Shown piece after piece: positions 23,061 through 30,525 of a DNA stretch of 33,752 nucleotides; the stretch's first letter is position 1, and the number at the start of each line of letters is the position of its first letter. Position numbers and translations under genes: made by a program. The stretch is taken from positions 1-33,752 of the forward strand of contig JAKBMK010000008.1 of the NCBI GenBank assembly GCA_021831595.1, written 5' to 3'. Under the pieces are notes generated by a model. That model made no database searches. It saw nothing but the letters and a program-made list of their open reading frames with translations, and was not told the origin of the DNA. The DNA comes from a bacterium. Lineage in GTDB: Bacteria; Patescibacteriota; Minisyncoccia; Phycocordibacterales; UBA9973.

Positions 23061-25160
23061 TTAAAATTCCTCGTATGTAGGCTTAATTGCCCCTACATTT
23101 ATCAATATATCTATTGGAGCAGAGTCTGAATAGTCACCAGAACCTTTACAAACAAGAGTATATTTAGTTGTCTTGTTTGGTTTAACTGTAGTACTACCAC
23201 TTGAGGCAAAATTCTTTGTAGCCATAGTTGGATCAGAACTTGAAGTAATATTGCAGTAATCAGTATTTACTGAAGTCCAAGTTAATTTGATAGCTTCTCC
23301 AAATTCTATCTTTTTATTACCGCCAAAAACACTAAAAGTGGAAGGAGATAGGAGAAGTTCTTTTGTGATAAACGAGCCTTGAGTAGAATATCCAATACCA
23401 GAAATACTATTTATAGCATAGCCACGATAGTAATAAGTTGTTGTTGGACTCAAAATTTTTCCTAAACTTATAGTAAATGTACCTGTTGTTATGTTGCTAC
23501 CGTCTTTTGTACAAATAGCTCCGTTACTCGATGATGGATTTTGCATTGTTCCATAACAGACACCTCTTTCTGTGATAGAAGCTGGTGTTCCCAAAGAAAC
23601 AACTGTTGCTCCTAGTATTGCACTTTTATCTTTTACATTACTATCTGTAGGAGAAGAAACGATAGGAAGCTCTGGGTACACGCAGTTATCTCCAACGTAT
23701 GTAGAATTTGAGGTTGTTACTGGTGTACCAAAAATACACGATGGATAGCTCTCTTTTGTCTGACTTCTCGTTACAAGCCCTGAAATAGCAGAATAACCAG
23801 AAGCATTTGGGTCACAAGCTACTGTTACATTTTGAGTTAGAGGGTCTGCACACACGCGAGCACTAAAAGATGCAACAACAGTACAGCTAGAAGTAATAGG
23901 ATTTGTAGTATAAGTATTTCCCGACAGTGTTCCTCCACAAGTACCCCCTACAGAAGCATCATAATTTACACTTGGAATAACAGTGAATGAAAGAGTAGCA
24001 CCTTTAGCAACATTAGATTGTGCTACGTTTGGAGAAATTGTTCCGTTTGATCCAGCTGATGGGGTGACGGTATAAGTAGGATAAACGCAAGTATCCCCAA
24101 CATAAGTGGAATTAGATGTTGTTACAGGTAGTGCAGGGAAAGAACAACCTGGATAAGCTCCTTTATCTTGGCTTCGAGTTACCGTACCAGAAGATGCAGG
24201 ATATCCATATGGATTTGGGTCACAAGCAACTGTTACATTTTGAGTTAGAGGCGCAGAACAAAGGCAGGCCTCTGTATTACAACTTTGAGAATTTGAACCC
24301 ACACAGTCCGACCCACCACCTGATGGGGATGGATTCGTACAAGTACGAGTTTGAGTTCCTCCTCCACAAGTTGCACTACAAGCACTCCAAGCACTCCAGC
24401 CACCATTTACTACAGCTGGATATACACAATTGTCGCCAACATAAGTAGAGTTAGATGTTGTTACTGGTAATGGTGGAAATGAACACGACGGGTATGCAGA
24501 TTTTGTTTGGCTTCTCGTTACCAGTCCTGAAGTTGCTGCATAACCATATGCATTTAAGTCACAAGCTACTGTTACATTTTGAGTTAGAGGAGCAGAACAT
24601 AGACATGCTTGAGTGTTACAACTTGTACTTCCCCATTGAGTTGCGCCATTTGTATAAGGACAAGCTGTTCCTCCTCCCGAAGCGTTTCTTGTAATAGTAT
24701 ATGTTTGTTGTTCTACTCCACCTCCACAGCTTTTGCTACAAGTTCCATTGTCAGACCACGAACCAATACAAGATACTCCACAAGATTGAGTTGCGCCATT
24801 TGTGTAAGGACAAGCTGTTCCTCCTCCCGAAGCAGCAGTTGTTATTGAATATGTTTGAGATCCATTACTACAAGTTCCCCAAGAACCTACACAGTTTGTT
24901 CCACAAGATTGAGTTGCGCCATTTGTGTAAGGACAAGCTGTTCCTCCTCCCGAAGCAGCAGTTGTTATTGAATATGTTTGAGATCCATTACTACAAGTTC
25001 CCCAAGACCCTACACAATTAACTGCAGGCTCTGTAACAGTTACTGTAACGCTAGAAGAAGCTGAACTTGCCGATGCAAAACTAGCTCCAACAAGAAAAAT
25101 AGATACAATAAAAACTAATATAAAAACTTTCAGAAAACTTTTAAAAAATAAATTTTTCAT
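23061..25160 (-). CDS. Large secreted Cys-rich repeat protein with TSP1-like, InlB-like and FN3-like modules
   Basis: 699 aa. A signal peptide (about residues 1-31, ending ASFASA) is followed by [12 protein letters not shown]. Two near-identical 41-residue units with [20 protein letters not shown] lie at 48-88 and 89-129, then TSP type 1-like units ([15 protein letters not shown] near 134; [20 protein letters not shown] near 254). [16 protein letters not shown] module occurs three times (about 188, 301 and 437). An InlB B-repeat-like module (about 361-434), an FN3-like module with [10 protein letters not shown] (about 498-600) and an Ig-like end follow. There is no sorting signal. It is probably a cell-surface or host-contact protein (inference). 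Its promoter has an extended -10 at 25191-25220. Confidence 0.85.
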   Translation of the reverse strand: MKNLFFKSFLKVFILVFIVSIFLVGASFASASSASSSVTVTVTEPAVNCVGSWGTCSNGSQTYSITTAASGGGTACPYTNGATQSCGTNCVGSWGTCSNGSQTYSITTAASGGGTACPYTNGATQSCGVSCIGSWSDNGTCSKSCGGGVEQQTYTITRNASGGGTACPYTNGATQWGSTSCNTQACLCSAPLTQNVTVACDLNAYGYAATSGLVTRSQTKSAYPSCSFPPLPVTTSNSTYVGDNCVYPAVVNGGWSAWSACSATCGGGTQTRTCTNPSPSGGGSDCVGSNSQSCNTEACLCSAPLTQNVTVACDPNPYGYPASSGTVTRSQDKGAYPGCSFPALPVTTSNSTYVGDTCVYPTYTVTPSAGSNGTISPNVAQSNVAKGATLSFTVIPSVNYDASVGGTCGGTLSGNTYTTNPITSSCTVVASFSARVCADPLTQNVTVACDPNASGYSAISGLVTRSQTKESYPSCIFGTPVTTSNSTYVGDNCVYPELPIVSSPTDSNVKDKSAILGATVVSLGTPASITERGVCYGTMQNPSSSNGAICTKDGSNITTGTFTISLGKILSPTTTYYYRGYAINSISGIGYSTQGSFITKELLLSPSTFSVFGGNKKIEFGEAIKLTWTSVNTDYCNITSSSDPTMATKNFASSGSTTVKPNKTTKYTLVCKGSGDYSDSAPIDILINVGAIKPTYEEF
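24778..25023 (-). repeat. Two 123-bp tandem repeats inside the Cys-rich gene
   Basis: Copy 1 begins at 24778 and copy 2 at 24901. Apart from a few bases near their ends the two copies look identical, and each codes for one 41-residue unit. A related block occurs at about 24640-24690, and another in the second secreted gene at about 29660-29708. Confidence 0.85.
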
Positions 25161-25190
25161 TTTGTGTAGTTTTTAATGATATACGCTTTT

Positions 25191-25220
25191 ATTATATCAC
25201 AAAGAACAAAAAGCTATCAA
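25191..25220 (-). promoter_or_regulatory. Extended -10 promoter of the 699-aa secreted protein gene
   Basis: TTGATA (25215-25220), an 18-nt spacer ending in TGA, and TATAAT (25191-25196). The 16-nt string TTGTGATATAATAAAA also occurs before the Hint-domain gene. Confidence 0.65.
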
Positions 25221-25263
25221 TAAAATTTAGCAAATTGTTGTTTCTATTTATCTAATATCAGTG

Positions 25264-25269
25264 TATAAT
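25264..25269 (+). promoter_or_regulatory. Possible -10 box of the coiled-coil protein gene
   Basis: TATAAT lies 29 nt before the ATG at 25299. Upstream TTGTTT is 20 nt away, too far for a standard pair, so the call is tentative. Confidence 0.35.
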
Positions 25270-25298
25270 TAAGTATTATAACTAATACAACATTTTCT

Positions 25299-25934
25299 AT
25301 GATAAAAAACAAAATTATTTTAATATTAGGTGTTGGGTTAATGCTTTCCCCTGTCACATCTTGGGCAGCAGCAAAAAGTGTAACTCCAACAAAAATGGAC
25401 CCAAAGAATCTTGAGGTTCTAATGAAAAAAGATCCAGAAGCTTTGAAATTAAAAATACAGAAAGACATAAACGACAGACTTAAAAAAAGAATAGAGGAAA
25501 GATCCCTTCAAATAGCAGAAAAGGTAAGCAAAGATATTTCTTCGGTAAAAATAAAACCAGGTGCAGTAGCTCAAAAAAATCTAAAGACTACTATAGAAAA
25601 AATTTATGATGAAGTTGAAAATAAGTTTTCTAAATTATCTATAATTGATTCTAGATTATCTTTAAAAATAAATGCTTTTGAACAAGAAGGAAAGAATGTT
25701 GCTGAAATAAGAGATCAATACGATACAGCCAAAACAGCTCTTGGAAATGCCAGAATAGAAATTGACTCCACAAAAAATGTTGCTTTCACTCAAATCGGTA
25801 TTCAAACATCAAAAGAAGAATTAAGAAGCCTTGTTAAGATGGCGGAAGAAAAAATAAAACTAGCTGGGGAAGAATACAGAAAATTACTTCCAATGTTTGC
25901 AAAACTAGAAGGAGATAACAGTATTAAAAATTAA
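25299..25934 (+). CDS. Secreted or periplasmic coiled-coil protein, unknown function
   Basis: 211 aa. There is an N-terminal signal peptide (about residues 1-24, ending SWAAAKS), then a largely helical, Lys/Glu-rich body with heptad-like stretches (KIQKDINDRLKKRIEERSLQ; MAEEKIKLAGEEYRKLL). No catalytic motif is seen. It is followed after 18 nt by the single-span membrane protein gene, and the two share a terminator, so they probably act together at the cell envelope (inference). The pair lies in the gap between oppositely oriented secreted-protein genes. Confidence 0.75.
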   Translation: MIKNKIILILGVGLMLSPVTSWAAAKSVTPTKMDPKNLEVLMKKDPEALKLKIQKDINDRLKKRIEERSLQIAEKVSKDISSVKIKPGAVAQKNLKTTIEKIYDEVENKFSKLSIIDSRLSLKINAFEQEGKNVAEIRDQYDTAKTALGNARIEIDSTKNVAFTQIGIQTSKEELRSLVKMAEEKIKLAGEEYRKLLPMFAKLEGDNSIKN

Positions 25935-25952
25935 TATTTAATTCAATATTTT

Positions 25953-26234
25953 ATGGAACCAACAACACAACCAAATGTAGCAGAAACAACTCCTGTAACA
26001 CCTGTAACTCCACCAGTAGAAAAGAAGAATAAAAAAGTTTATATAATTATTCTTGCAGTTATAATAGTAATAGTTGTCACTATGATATTATTAAAGTCTA
26101 AAGTTCTAGCTCCTGTCGCAACAGAAATCCCTGTTGTTTTGTCTGCAGAGGATCAGAAAATAGACAACGAAATAGTTGAGACAATGAATCCTGTTAATGA
26201 AAATGATTTAAAGCAAATAGATAAAGAATTCTAA
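25953..26234 (+). CDS. Small single-span membrane protein, unknown function
   Basis: 93 aa. A Pro/Thr-rich N-terminal stretch (TTPVTPVTPPVEKKNKK) is followed by one long hydrophobic helix (about residues 29-47) and an acidic C-terminal part (SAEDQKIDNEIVETM). The positive residues just before the helix place the N-terminus in the cytoplasm and the acidic part outside. It is co-transcribed with the coiled-coil gene, and no family is recognised. Confidence 0.7.
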   Translation: MEPTTQPNVAETTPVTPVTPPVEKKNKKVYIIILAVIIVIVVTMILLKSKVLAPVATEIPVVLSAEDQKIDNEIVETMNPVNENDLKQIDKEF

Positions 26235-26244
26235 ATCTATAAAT

Positions 26245-26276
26245 AAAAATCCACCAATGACTATTGGTGGATTTTT
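26245..26276. terminator. Bidirectional terminator between convergent genes
   Basis: AAAAATCCACCAAT and ATTGGTGGATTTTT form a perfect 14-bp stem around GACT. Confidence 0.9.
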
Positions 26277-26287
26277 ATTATGTTGGA

Positions 26288-27409
26288 CTAATTAACAGGA
26301 GCCCCAGAACATGGTTGGTTCTCCACGCAATAAGTCTGATTATTAACACAGCTTGCTGAATAACCAGAAGGACAATATCCAGGACAAGGAGTACAAACTG
26401 GAGAAGCAGAAACCCAGTGACACCCATGGGTAAGCCAACCTTGGTCACAACTTGCTTGATCACTAAAATAACTACAAGACAAATTTTCATAAGGACCGGG
26501 TGTTTCTCCTCCAGGGCCAACACTTCCTGCAACTATACTATCAGGACTAACACCACAATGACCAGAACCAGCGAGACAAACTTGCCCACTTCCACAAGTG
26601 TACCCATCACCACACGCAGTCTTGTTGTGGACTAGATATCCATCTGCGTAATAAGTATGATCACCATCTAGTTTAAAGTTGTATAACTGTGTATCCTTCT
26701 TGCCTTCTTTGCTTTTTATACTCTTTAGTAATACATATCCATCTTCAGTAATTAGAGTATCTCCAACCTTGAGTGTTGTAATTTTAATTCCAAGGTTTTC
26801 TTTTTCTGTTTTCTTTGGATTTATAGCTTTCCAACCATTTGTCGTTTTAAATGGATGCTCTTCTGTGACAAAGTAACGTCCTCCGTTAAATGAGTAAAGT
26901 TTACCGTCTAATTCTGGCTGATGAAAACCAAGAACCTTATTATCTGTCTTTTCTCCTTTTAATACATCTCCTATTTTGACATCCTGTATTTTCTTACTAG
27001 TCCCATCAGACATCAGAATCATTGTGTCTGCTGTAAAACAAGAGATTAAGGCAGAGTAGTATGCATTACAAACAACAGGAGGATCAGCTTTGGTACAAGT
27101 AACAGTGAAAGTATGAGAACCTACCGACAGAGAACCTGTTCCGTATGAATCATTTGGTGCAAATCCACCAACTGTACCAATCAAACCATTGGGACCATAA
27201 AGGGTGCATGAGTCGGCATTAGAATTCCAAGAGATACTAGTTCCTGAATTTGGATAAGAAAGAGTAGGGTTGCCAGCTGAAATAGAAACATCAACTGAGA
27301 TAACAGCTTCAACCTTACCTTTTGGTTCACCTAACAACATTAAAACTACTCCCAAAATAGATATAAATAAAAATCCTACTAAAAATTCCTTACTAAATAT
27401 TTTTTTCAT
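26288..27409 (-). CDS. Secreted or anchored Cys-rich protein with an internal Hint (intein-like) domain
   Basis: 373 aa. A signal or anchor segment (about residues 8-27) is followed by an Ig-like part (SISWNSNADSCTLYG). A Hint domain runs from Cys124 to Asn262: block A CFTADTMILMSDGTSKKIQDVKIGDVL-like start (124-150), block B TEEH (182-185), and the end DGDHTYYADGYLVHN (248-262). The residue after Asn is Lys, not Cys, Ser or Thr, so full splicing would lack the usual +1 nucleophile; self-cleavage is more likely. After it come Cys-rich repeats (CGSGQVCLAGSGHCG, CTPCPGYCPSG). It probably releases or couples its N-terminal part outside the cell (inference). Confidence 0.85.
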   Translation of the reverse strand: MKKIFSKEFLVGFLFISILGVVLMLLGEPKGKVEAVISVDVSISAGNPTLSYPNSGTSISWNSNADSCTLYGPNGLIGTVGGFAPNDSYGTGSLSVGSHTFTVTCTKADPPVVCNAYYSALISCFTADTMILMSDGTSKKIQDVKIGDVLKGEKTDNKVLGFHQPELDGKLYSFNGGRYFVTEEHPFKTTNGWKAINPKKTEKENLGIKITTLKVGDTLITEDGYVLLKSIKSKEGKKDTQLYNFKLDGDHTYYADGYLVHNKTACGDGYTCGSGQVCLAGSGHCGVSPDSIVAGSVGPGGETPGPYENLSCSYFSDQASCDQGWLTHGCHWVSASPVCTPCPGYCPSGYSASCVNNQTYCVENQPCSGAPVN

Positions 27410-27448
27410 TTGATGATTCTTTAGAATTAAATTTATATTAATGTTTTT

Positions 27449-27457
27449 ATTATATCA
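27449..27457 (-). promoter_or_regulatory. Extended -10 promoter of the Hint-domain gene
   Basis: TGATATAAT within TTGTGATATAATAAAA, the same string as before the 699-aa secreted protein gene. The -35 region is unclear. The leader is about 35 nt. Confidence 0.55.
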
Positions 27458-27465
27458 CAACTATC

Positions 27466-27504
27466 AAAAAAGCCACCCCCTTTTGCAAGAAGAGTGGACT
27501 TTTT
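27466..27504. terminator. Terminator of the FN3 lipoprotein gene
   Basis: On the minus strand AAAAAG(T)CCAC pairs with GTGGCTTTTTT with one bulged base, 13 nt past the stop at 27517. Confidence 0.7.
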
Positions 27505-27516
27505 CAAATATTTAAA

Positions 27517-28554
27517 TTACTTATAAGACCTCGTTGGTTCAAAAAGGTATTGAGCCTCATAATCATTCTCGGGAATGCGTTTTCCATTAAAATCAATGTA
27601 CTCAATCAATTCCCTTAGAATTAGGCTCTGAGGATCAAGATGAATTATCTTCATTCTATGCCCCATAGAACCATCTGGTTTCGTTCCAAAGATGAGAGAA
27701 TCACCCTTTAGGGTACACAGGTGTTCATAAACAATACCTCCTTTATCTGGCCAGCTGGTCTTGATTTTAAAATCATTCCCCGATTGATAAAATTCATATT
27801 TATTAATTAGAATTCCATCCGAAGGATAAATGTCAGTCCAACCAGTAGTATTCACATATCGATCCTGCTCTTTGACCGTATACCAAGGGTGCTGACTCAA
27901 AATCCATTTGGGGTCTGGTTTGAAAGTGACATAAACATCGGGTAAATTTTTAGACACCATTATAGTGTAAGAAATTGCTCCATCTAAAAGGAAGCTTTTT
28001 CCGTCCACTCGTATTGAGTCTGTCATATAGCCGACATTTGGGGTTGCTTTGACGTCAATAGACATCCCACTAGCAACTTCTTTAGGCGCAGTAGCAGTAC
28101 CATTTGGCCCTGCAGTAACTGTTATGCTGTACATAATAGGAGCAGTGATAAAAGAAACGTCATTCCCATAAAATGTGCCTAAACTGGTTACAGCATAAGC
28201 CCTTGCATGGTAAGAAGTTCCAGGAATCAGTCCGGATAATGTGCTGGAAAAGATTCCAGTACCAGACCCGTTAGCTAATTTATTATCACTTATTGAAGGA
28301 TTATTGGTTAACCCCCAGCATATACCCCTATCGGTAACCTTAGCACCTCCATCGCTGGAGATATTTCCTCCGGTTACAACAGTTGTCATGGTGACAGCTG
28401 TAGCTTCCGTCGTAGAAATTACAGGGGAAGTCACCACCGGTTCCGGCAGTATATCCTTCCCACAAGATGTAAGCACTATCATGATCACAACCAAAATAAT
28501 GCCCATCATTCCAACACCAGCAAACTTTGCTGAAGACGAATAAGAATTTTTCAT
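27517..28554 (-). CDS. FN3-domain lipoprotein with Bacteroidetes-like features
   Basis: 345 aa from the ATG at 28554. The N-terminus is a lipoprotein signal (hydrophobic to IVLTSC, lipobox Cys near residue 31). Next comes an FN3-like module (TEATAVTMTTVVTGGNISSDGG, DRGICWG, GLIPGTSYHARAYAVTSLGT) and an InlB-like GPNGTATAPKEVASG module. The C-terminal half looks like the lipocalin-like domains of Bacteroidetes lipoproteins. The upstream ATG at 28599 abuts the -10 box (28600-28605) and cannot be used. The architecture is much commoner in Bacteroidetes, which suggests transfer (inference). Own promoter and terminator. Confidence 0.75.
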   Translation of the reverse strand: MKNSYSSSAKFAGVGMMGIILVVIMIVLTSCGKDILPEPVVTSPVISTTEATAVTMTTVVTGGNISSDGGAKVTDRGICWGLTNNPSISDNKLANGSGTGIFSSTLSGLIPGTSYHARAYAVTSLGTFYGNDVSFITAPIMYSITVTAGPNGTATAPKEVASGMSIDVKATPNVGYMTDSIRVDGKSFLLDGAISYTIMVSKNLPDVYVTFKPDPKWILSQHPWYTVKEQDRYVNTTGWTDIYPSDGILINKYEFYQSGNDFKIKTSWPDKGGIVYEHLCTLKGDSLIFGTKPDGSMGHRMKIIHLDPQSLILRELIEYIDFNGKRIPENDYEAQYLFEPTRSYK

Positions 28555-28599
28555 GGCTCTATAATTTTTTAGGATCAATTTTTTATTTAGTTTACCCAT

Positions 28600-28628
28600 A
28601 TTATCTAACTTTTTATCTATTTTGTCAA
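28600..28628 (-). promoter_or_regulatory. Promoter of the FN3 lipoprotein gene
   Basis: TTGACA (28623-28628), a 17-nt spacer and GATAAT (28600-28605). It has the sigma70 form, not the Bacteroidetes TTTG/TAnnTTTG form. Confidence 0.65.
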
Positions 28629-28646
28629 TACCCTGGCAAAATCAAT

Positions 28647-28679
28647 GAATCCCCCGCCAACTTGGTTGGCGGGGGATTC
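28647..28679 (-). terminator. Strong hairpin terminator after the 516-aa secreted protein gene
   Basis: A perfect 15-bp stem, GC-rich in the middle (28647-28661 with 28665-28679), with a 3-nt loop. The following T tract is interrupted (ATTGATTTTG). Confidence 0.7.
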
Positions 28680-28687
28680 TATTTTGA

Positions 28688-30238
28688 TTATTGCTCAATG
28701 ACATTAGTATTTATTGGATCAACTAACACATTTTTGACTCCTGAAATAGATATGCCATATCCTCCATTACATACTATAGTATATTTAGTATCTTTCTTTA
28801 GAGATGGGGTCTGATATATATAGCTTGTTCCGTTCCCACAGCTTCCAGGATTAGCACCTGTCTTTATATCATAATAAGAACAGGAACAATCAGATGCCTT
28901 TGTGGCGGTCCAACCTACTTTAACTCTTCCGTTATAAGGAATTCTTACTGTGACAGGAAGCCCGTCTCTTGTGACTGAAACATCAACGATTGGACAATCA
29001 GCCGGATCTACAGTTCTTGTTTGTATAGGATTTGAAAGTCCAGCAGGATCATCTACACCACCATTTGTAGCTTTTGTATAAGTTTTCGTCTGTGTAACAG
29101 GAGCCCCGGGACAAACAGATAATGAGGGACTCCAGTCTGACCAGAAACCTGCTGTTGGAGAAAATGTGTCACATGTTGGTGGATTTGTTGCTCCGTTTAC
29201 ACATACGGTTCCACCACCAGTTGTTGTACAAACAGGAGGGTTGGTGGCACCATTTAAACATATAGTTCCACCACCTGTTGTTGTACATACAGGATAGTTG
29301 TCTGCTCCATTAGAACAAGAAGGTGGAGGAGTTGAGGTAACACACTTTGCCCCATCCCAAGTTGTTCCTGAAACACAAGATGCGGTAGCAGAATCAGAAC
29401 CAAGAAGAACTCCGTTGTTGTACAAGAAGAAACTTCTTGAGCCGTAACTTACAGTATATGAAGCAGAACTATTATTACCAGAACCAACAGTTATGTTAGT
29501 AGGTGTCGTAACCGCTGATGTTGATACAGGATTTGTGGTAGACCAAGAAATAGATGAGCTACAAGAACTTCCACCTGAAGCGATAGTACAGTTGTTTGCT
29601 GTTATGGTTCCAGACATAACATCACAGGCAGCGGTACTACAACTTGTAGTACCCCATCTAGTTGCTCCATTTGCATAAGGACAAGCTGTTCCTCCTCCTG
29701 AAGCGGCAGTTTTAATAGTATATATTTGCTGTTTTACTCCGGTTGAGCCACAAGCTGTGACACTACAAGTATTGGTGTCGCTCCAAGAGCTGACACAATC
29801 TACTACAGGAATGGCCTTAGCTTCTGTACAAGCAGTTGCAGAAGTACTGGTTCCACCGTTTGAACCATTACAACCCCAAGTCCAACCAGAAGCATTTTCA
29901 ACATTACTTACTGAAGTACCAGATGTACATATATAGTGAGAGGTAGAACAAGCTCCGTTTATTGGTTTAGCTTCAGTACAAGAAGTTGCAGAAGTACTGG
30001 TTCCACCGTTTGAACCGTTACATCCCCATGTCCAAGCTGTTGCACCGTCTACATTGCTTACAGAAGTACCAGATGTACATATATAGTGAGAGGTAGAACA
30101 AGCTCCGTTTACAGGAGGTGCTGTGACTGTAACCGTCACGCTGTCAGAAGCACTGCCAGCATATGCTTGATTCGAGATAAACCCAAAAGATAAAATTAGT
30201 AGAGTAGTAAACAAAAATATTTTTGTAAATTTAATCAT
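28688..30238 (-). CDS. Secreted Cys-rich repeat protein, paralogue of the 699-aa protein
   Basis: 516 aa. A signal peptide (about residues 1-28, ending QAYAGS) leads into SDSVTVTVTAPPVN, nearly the same junction as in the 699-aa protein. Two copies of a NGACSTSHYICTSGTSVSNV unit (about 48 and 94) are followed by a WSDTNTCSVTACGSTGVKQQ TSP1-like unit with the GGGTACPY segment shared with the other protein. After this come an Ig-like part, three short NGATNPPVCTTTGGGT-type repeats, WSDWSPSLSVCPG and a final Ig-like domain. It is probably exported and disulphide-rich. Its promoter has an extended -10 at 30298-30306. Confidence 0.85.
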   Translation of the reverse strand: MIKFTKIFLFTTLLILSFGFISNQAYAGSASDSVTVTVTAPPVNGACSTSHYICTSGTSVSNVDGATAWTWGCNGSNGGTSTSATSCTEAKPINGACSTSHYICTSGTSVSNVENASGWTWGCNGSNGGTSTSATACTEAKAIPVVDCVSSWSDTNTCSVTACGSTGVKQQIYTIKTAASGGGTACPYANGATRWGTTSCSTAACDVMSGTITANNCTIASGGSSCSSSISWSTTNPVSTSAVTTPTNITVGSGNNSSASYTVSYGSRSFFLYNNGVLLGSDSATASCVSGTTWDGAKCVTSTPPPSCSNGADNYPVCTTTGGGTICLNGATNPPVCTTTGGGTVCVNGATNPPTCDTFSPTAGFWSDWSPSLSVCPGAPVTQTKTYTKATNGGVDDPAGLSNPIQTRTVDPADCPIVDVSVTRDGLPVTVRIPYNGRVKVGWTATKASDCSCSYYDIKTGANPGSCGNGTSYIYQTPSLKKDTKYTIVCNGGYGISISGVKNVLVDPINTNVIEQ

Positions 30239-30297
30239 ATTGATAAAATTAATTAGTAAAAAAACAAATAAGAAACTTTTTATTTTAAGTAATATAA

Positions 30298-30306
30298 ATT
30301 ATACCA
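30298..30306 (-). promoter_or_regulatory. Extended -10 promoter of the 516-aa secreted protein gene
   Basis: TGGTATAAT, i.e. TATAAT with the TGn extension, about 60 nt before the ATG. Confidence 0.5.
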
Positions 30307-30372
30307 CTAAATTTTTAAAAATGAAATGAAATCTATGAAATTAGCACTGAAATAAAACATCTGGCTCAATTA

Positions 30373-30401
30373 TTGACTAATCAAAAGTATTGGGGTAACA
30401 T
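30373..30401 (+). promoter_or_regulatory. Promoter of nusA
   Basis: TTGACT (30373-30378), a 17-nt spacer and TAACAT (30396-30401), predicting a leader of roughly 118 nt. Confidence 0.5.
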
Positions 30402-30411
30402 TATGTTTAGT

Positions 30412-30497
30412 AAGTCCGTCCTCGAACCGGGCTTTTATTTTACTAAAAATACGTAATAATTACATGTTTTTAGTAAAAATCTGCTTTATCAGCAGAT
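30412..30497 (+). promoter_or_regulatory. Three consecutive hairpins in the nusA leader
   Basis: First, AAGTCCG (30412-30418) pairs with CGGGCTT (30428-30434) and is followed by TTATTTT, a terminator-like form. Second, a near-palindrome lies at 30441-30475, with TACTAAAAA/TTTTTAGTA outside and GTAAT/ATTAC inside. Third, ATCTGCT (30479-30485) pairs with AGCAGAT (30491-30497). They may form a leader control region for the termination factor NusA. From 30242 to 30372 I see nothing but the divergent promoter. Confidence 0.45.
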
Positions 30498-30525
30498 AAA
30501 TTACAATTAAATAACAATTAAATAT

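Noticed and set aside
24116-25021. Several plus-strand ORFs rich in Leu, Gln and His inside the Cys-rich gene
   Set aside because: They are antisense shadows of the repeats; the minus frame has a signal peptide and recognisable modules.
24778-25023. CRISPR-like direct repeats
   Set aside because: The repeats are in frame, contiguous and 123 bp long with no spacers; they are coding duplications.
28555-28599. Upstream ATG of the FN3 lipoprotein
   Set aside because: It directly abuts the -10 box, so it would be at or before the transcription start, and the signal peptide is better from 28554.
30411-30434. tRNA T-arm-like GGTTCGAGGAC on the minus strand before nusA
   Set aside because: The flanking bases do not pair as a T stem and no cloverleaf can be drawn; the segment pairs as a simple hairpin.
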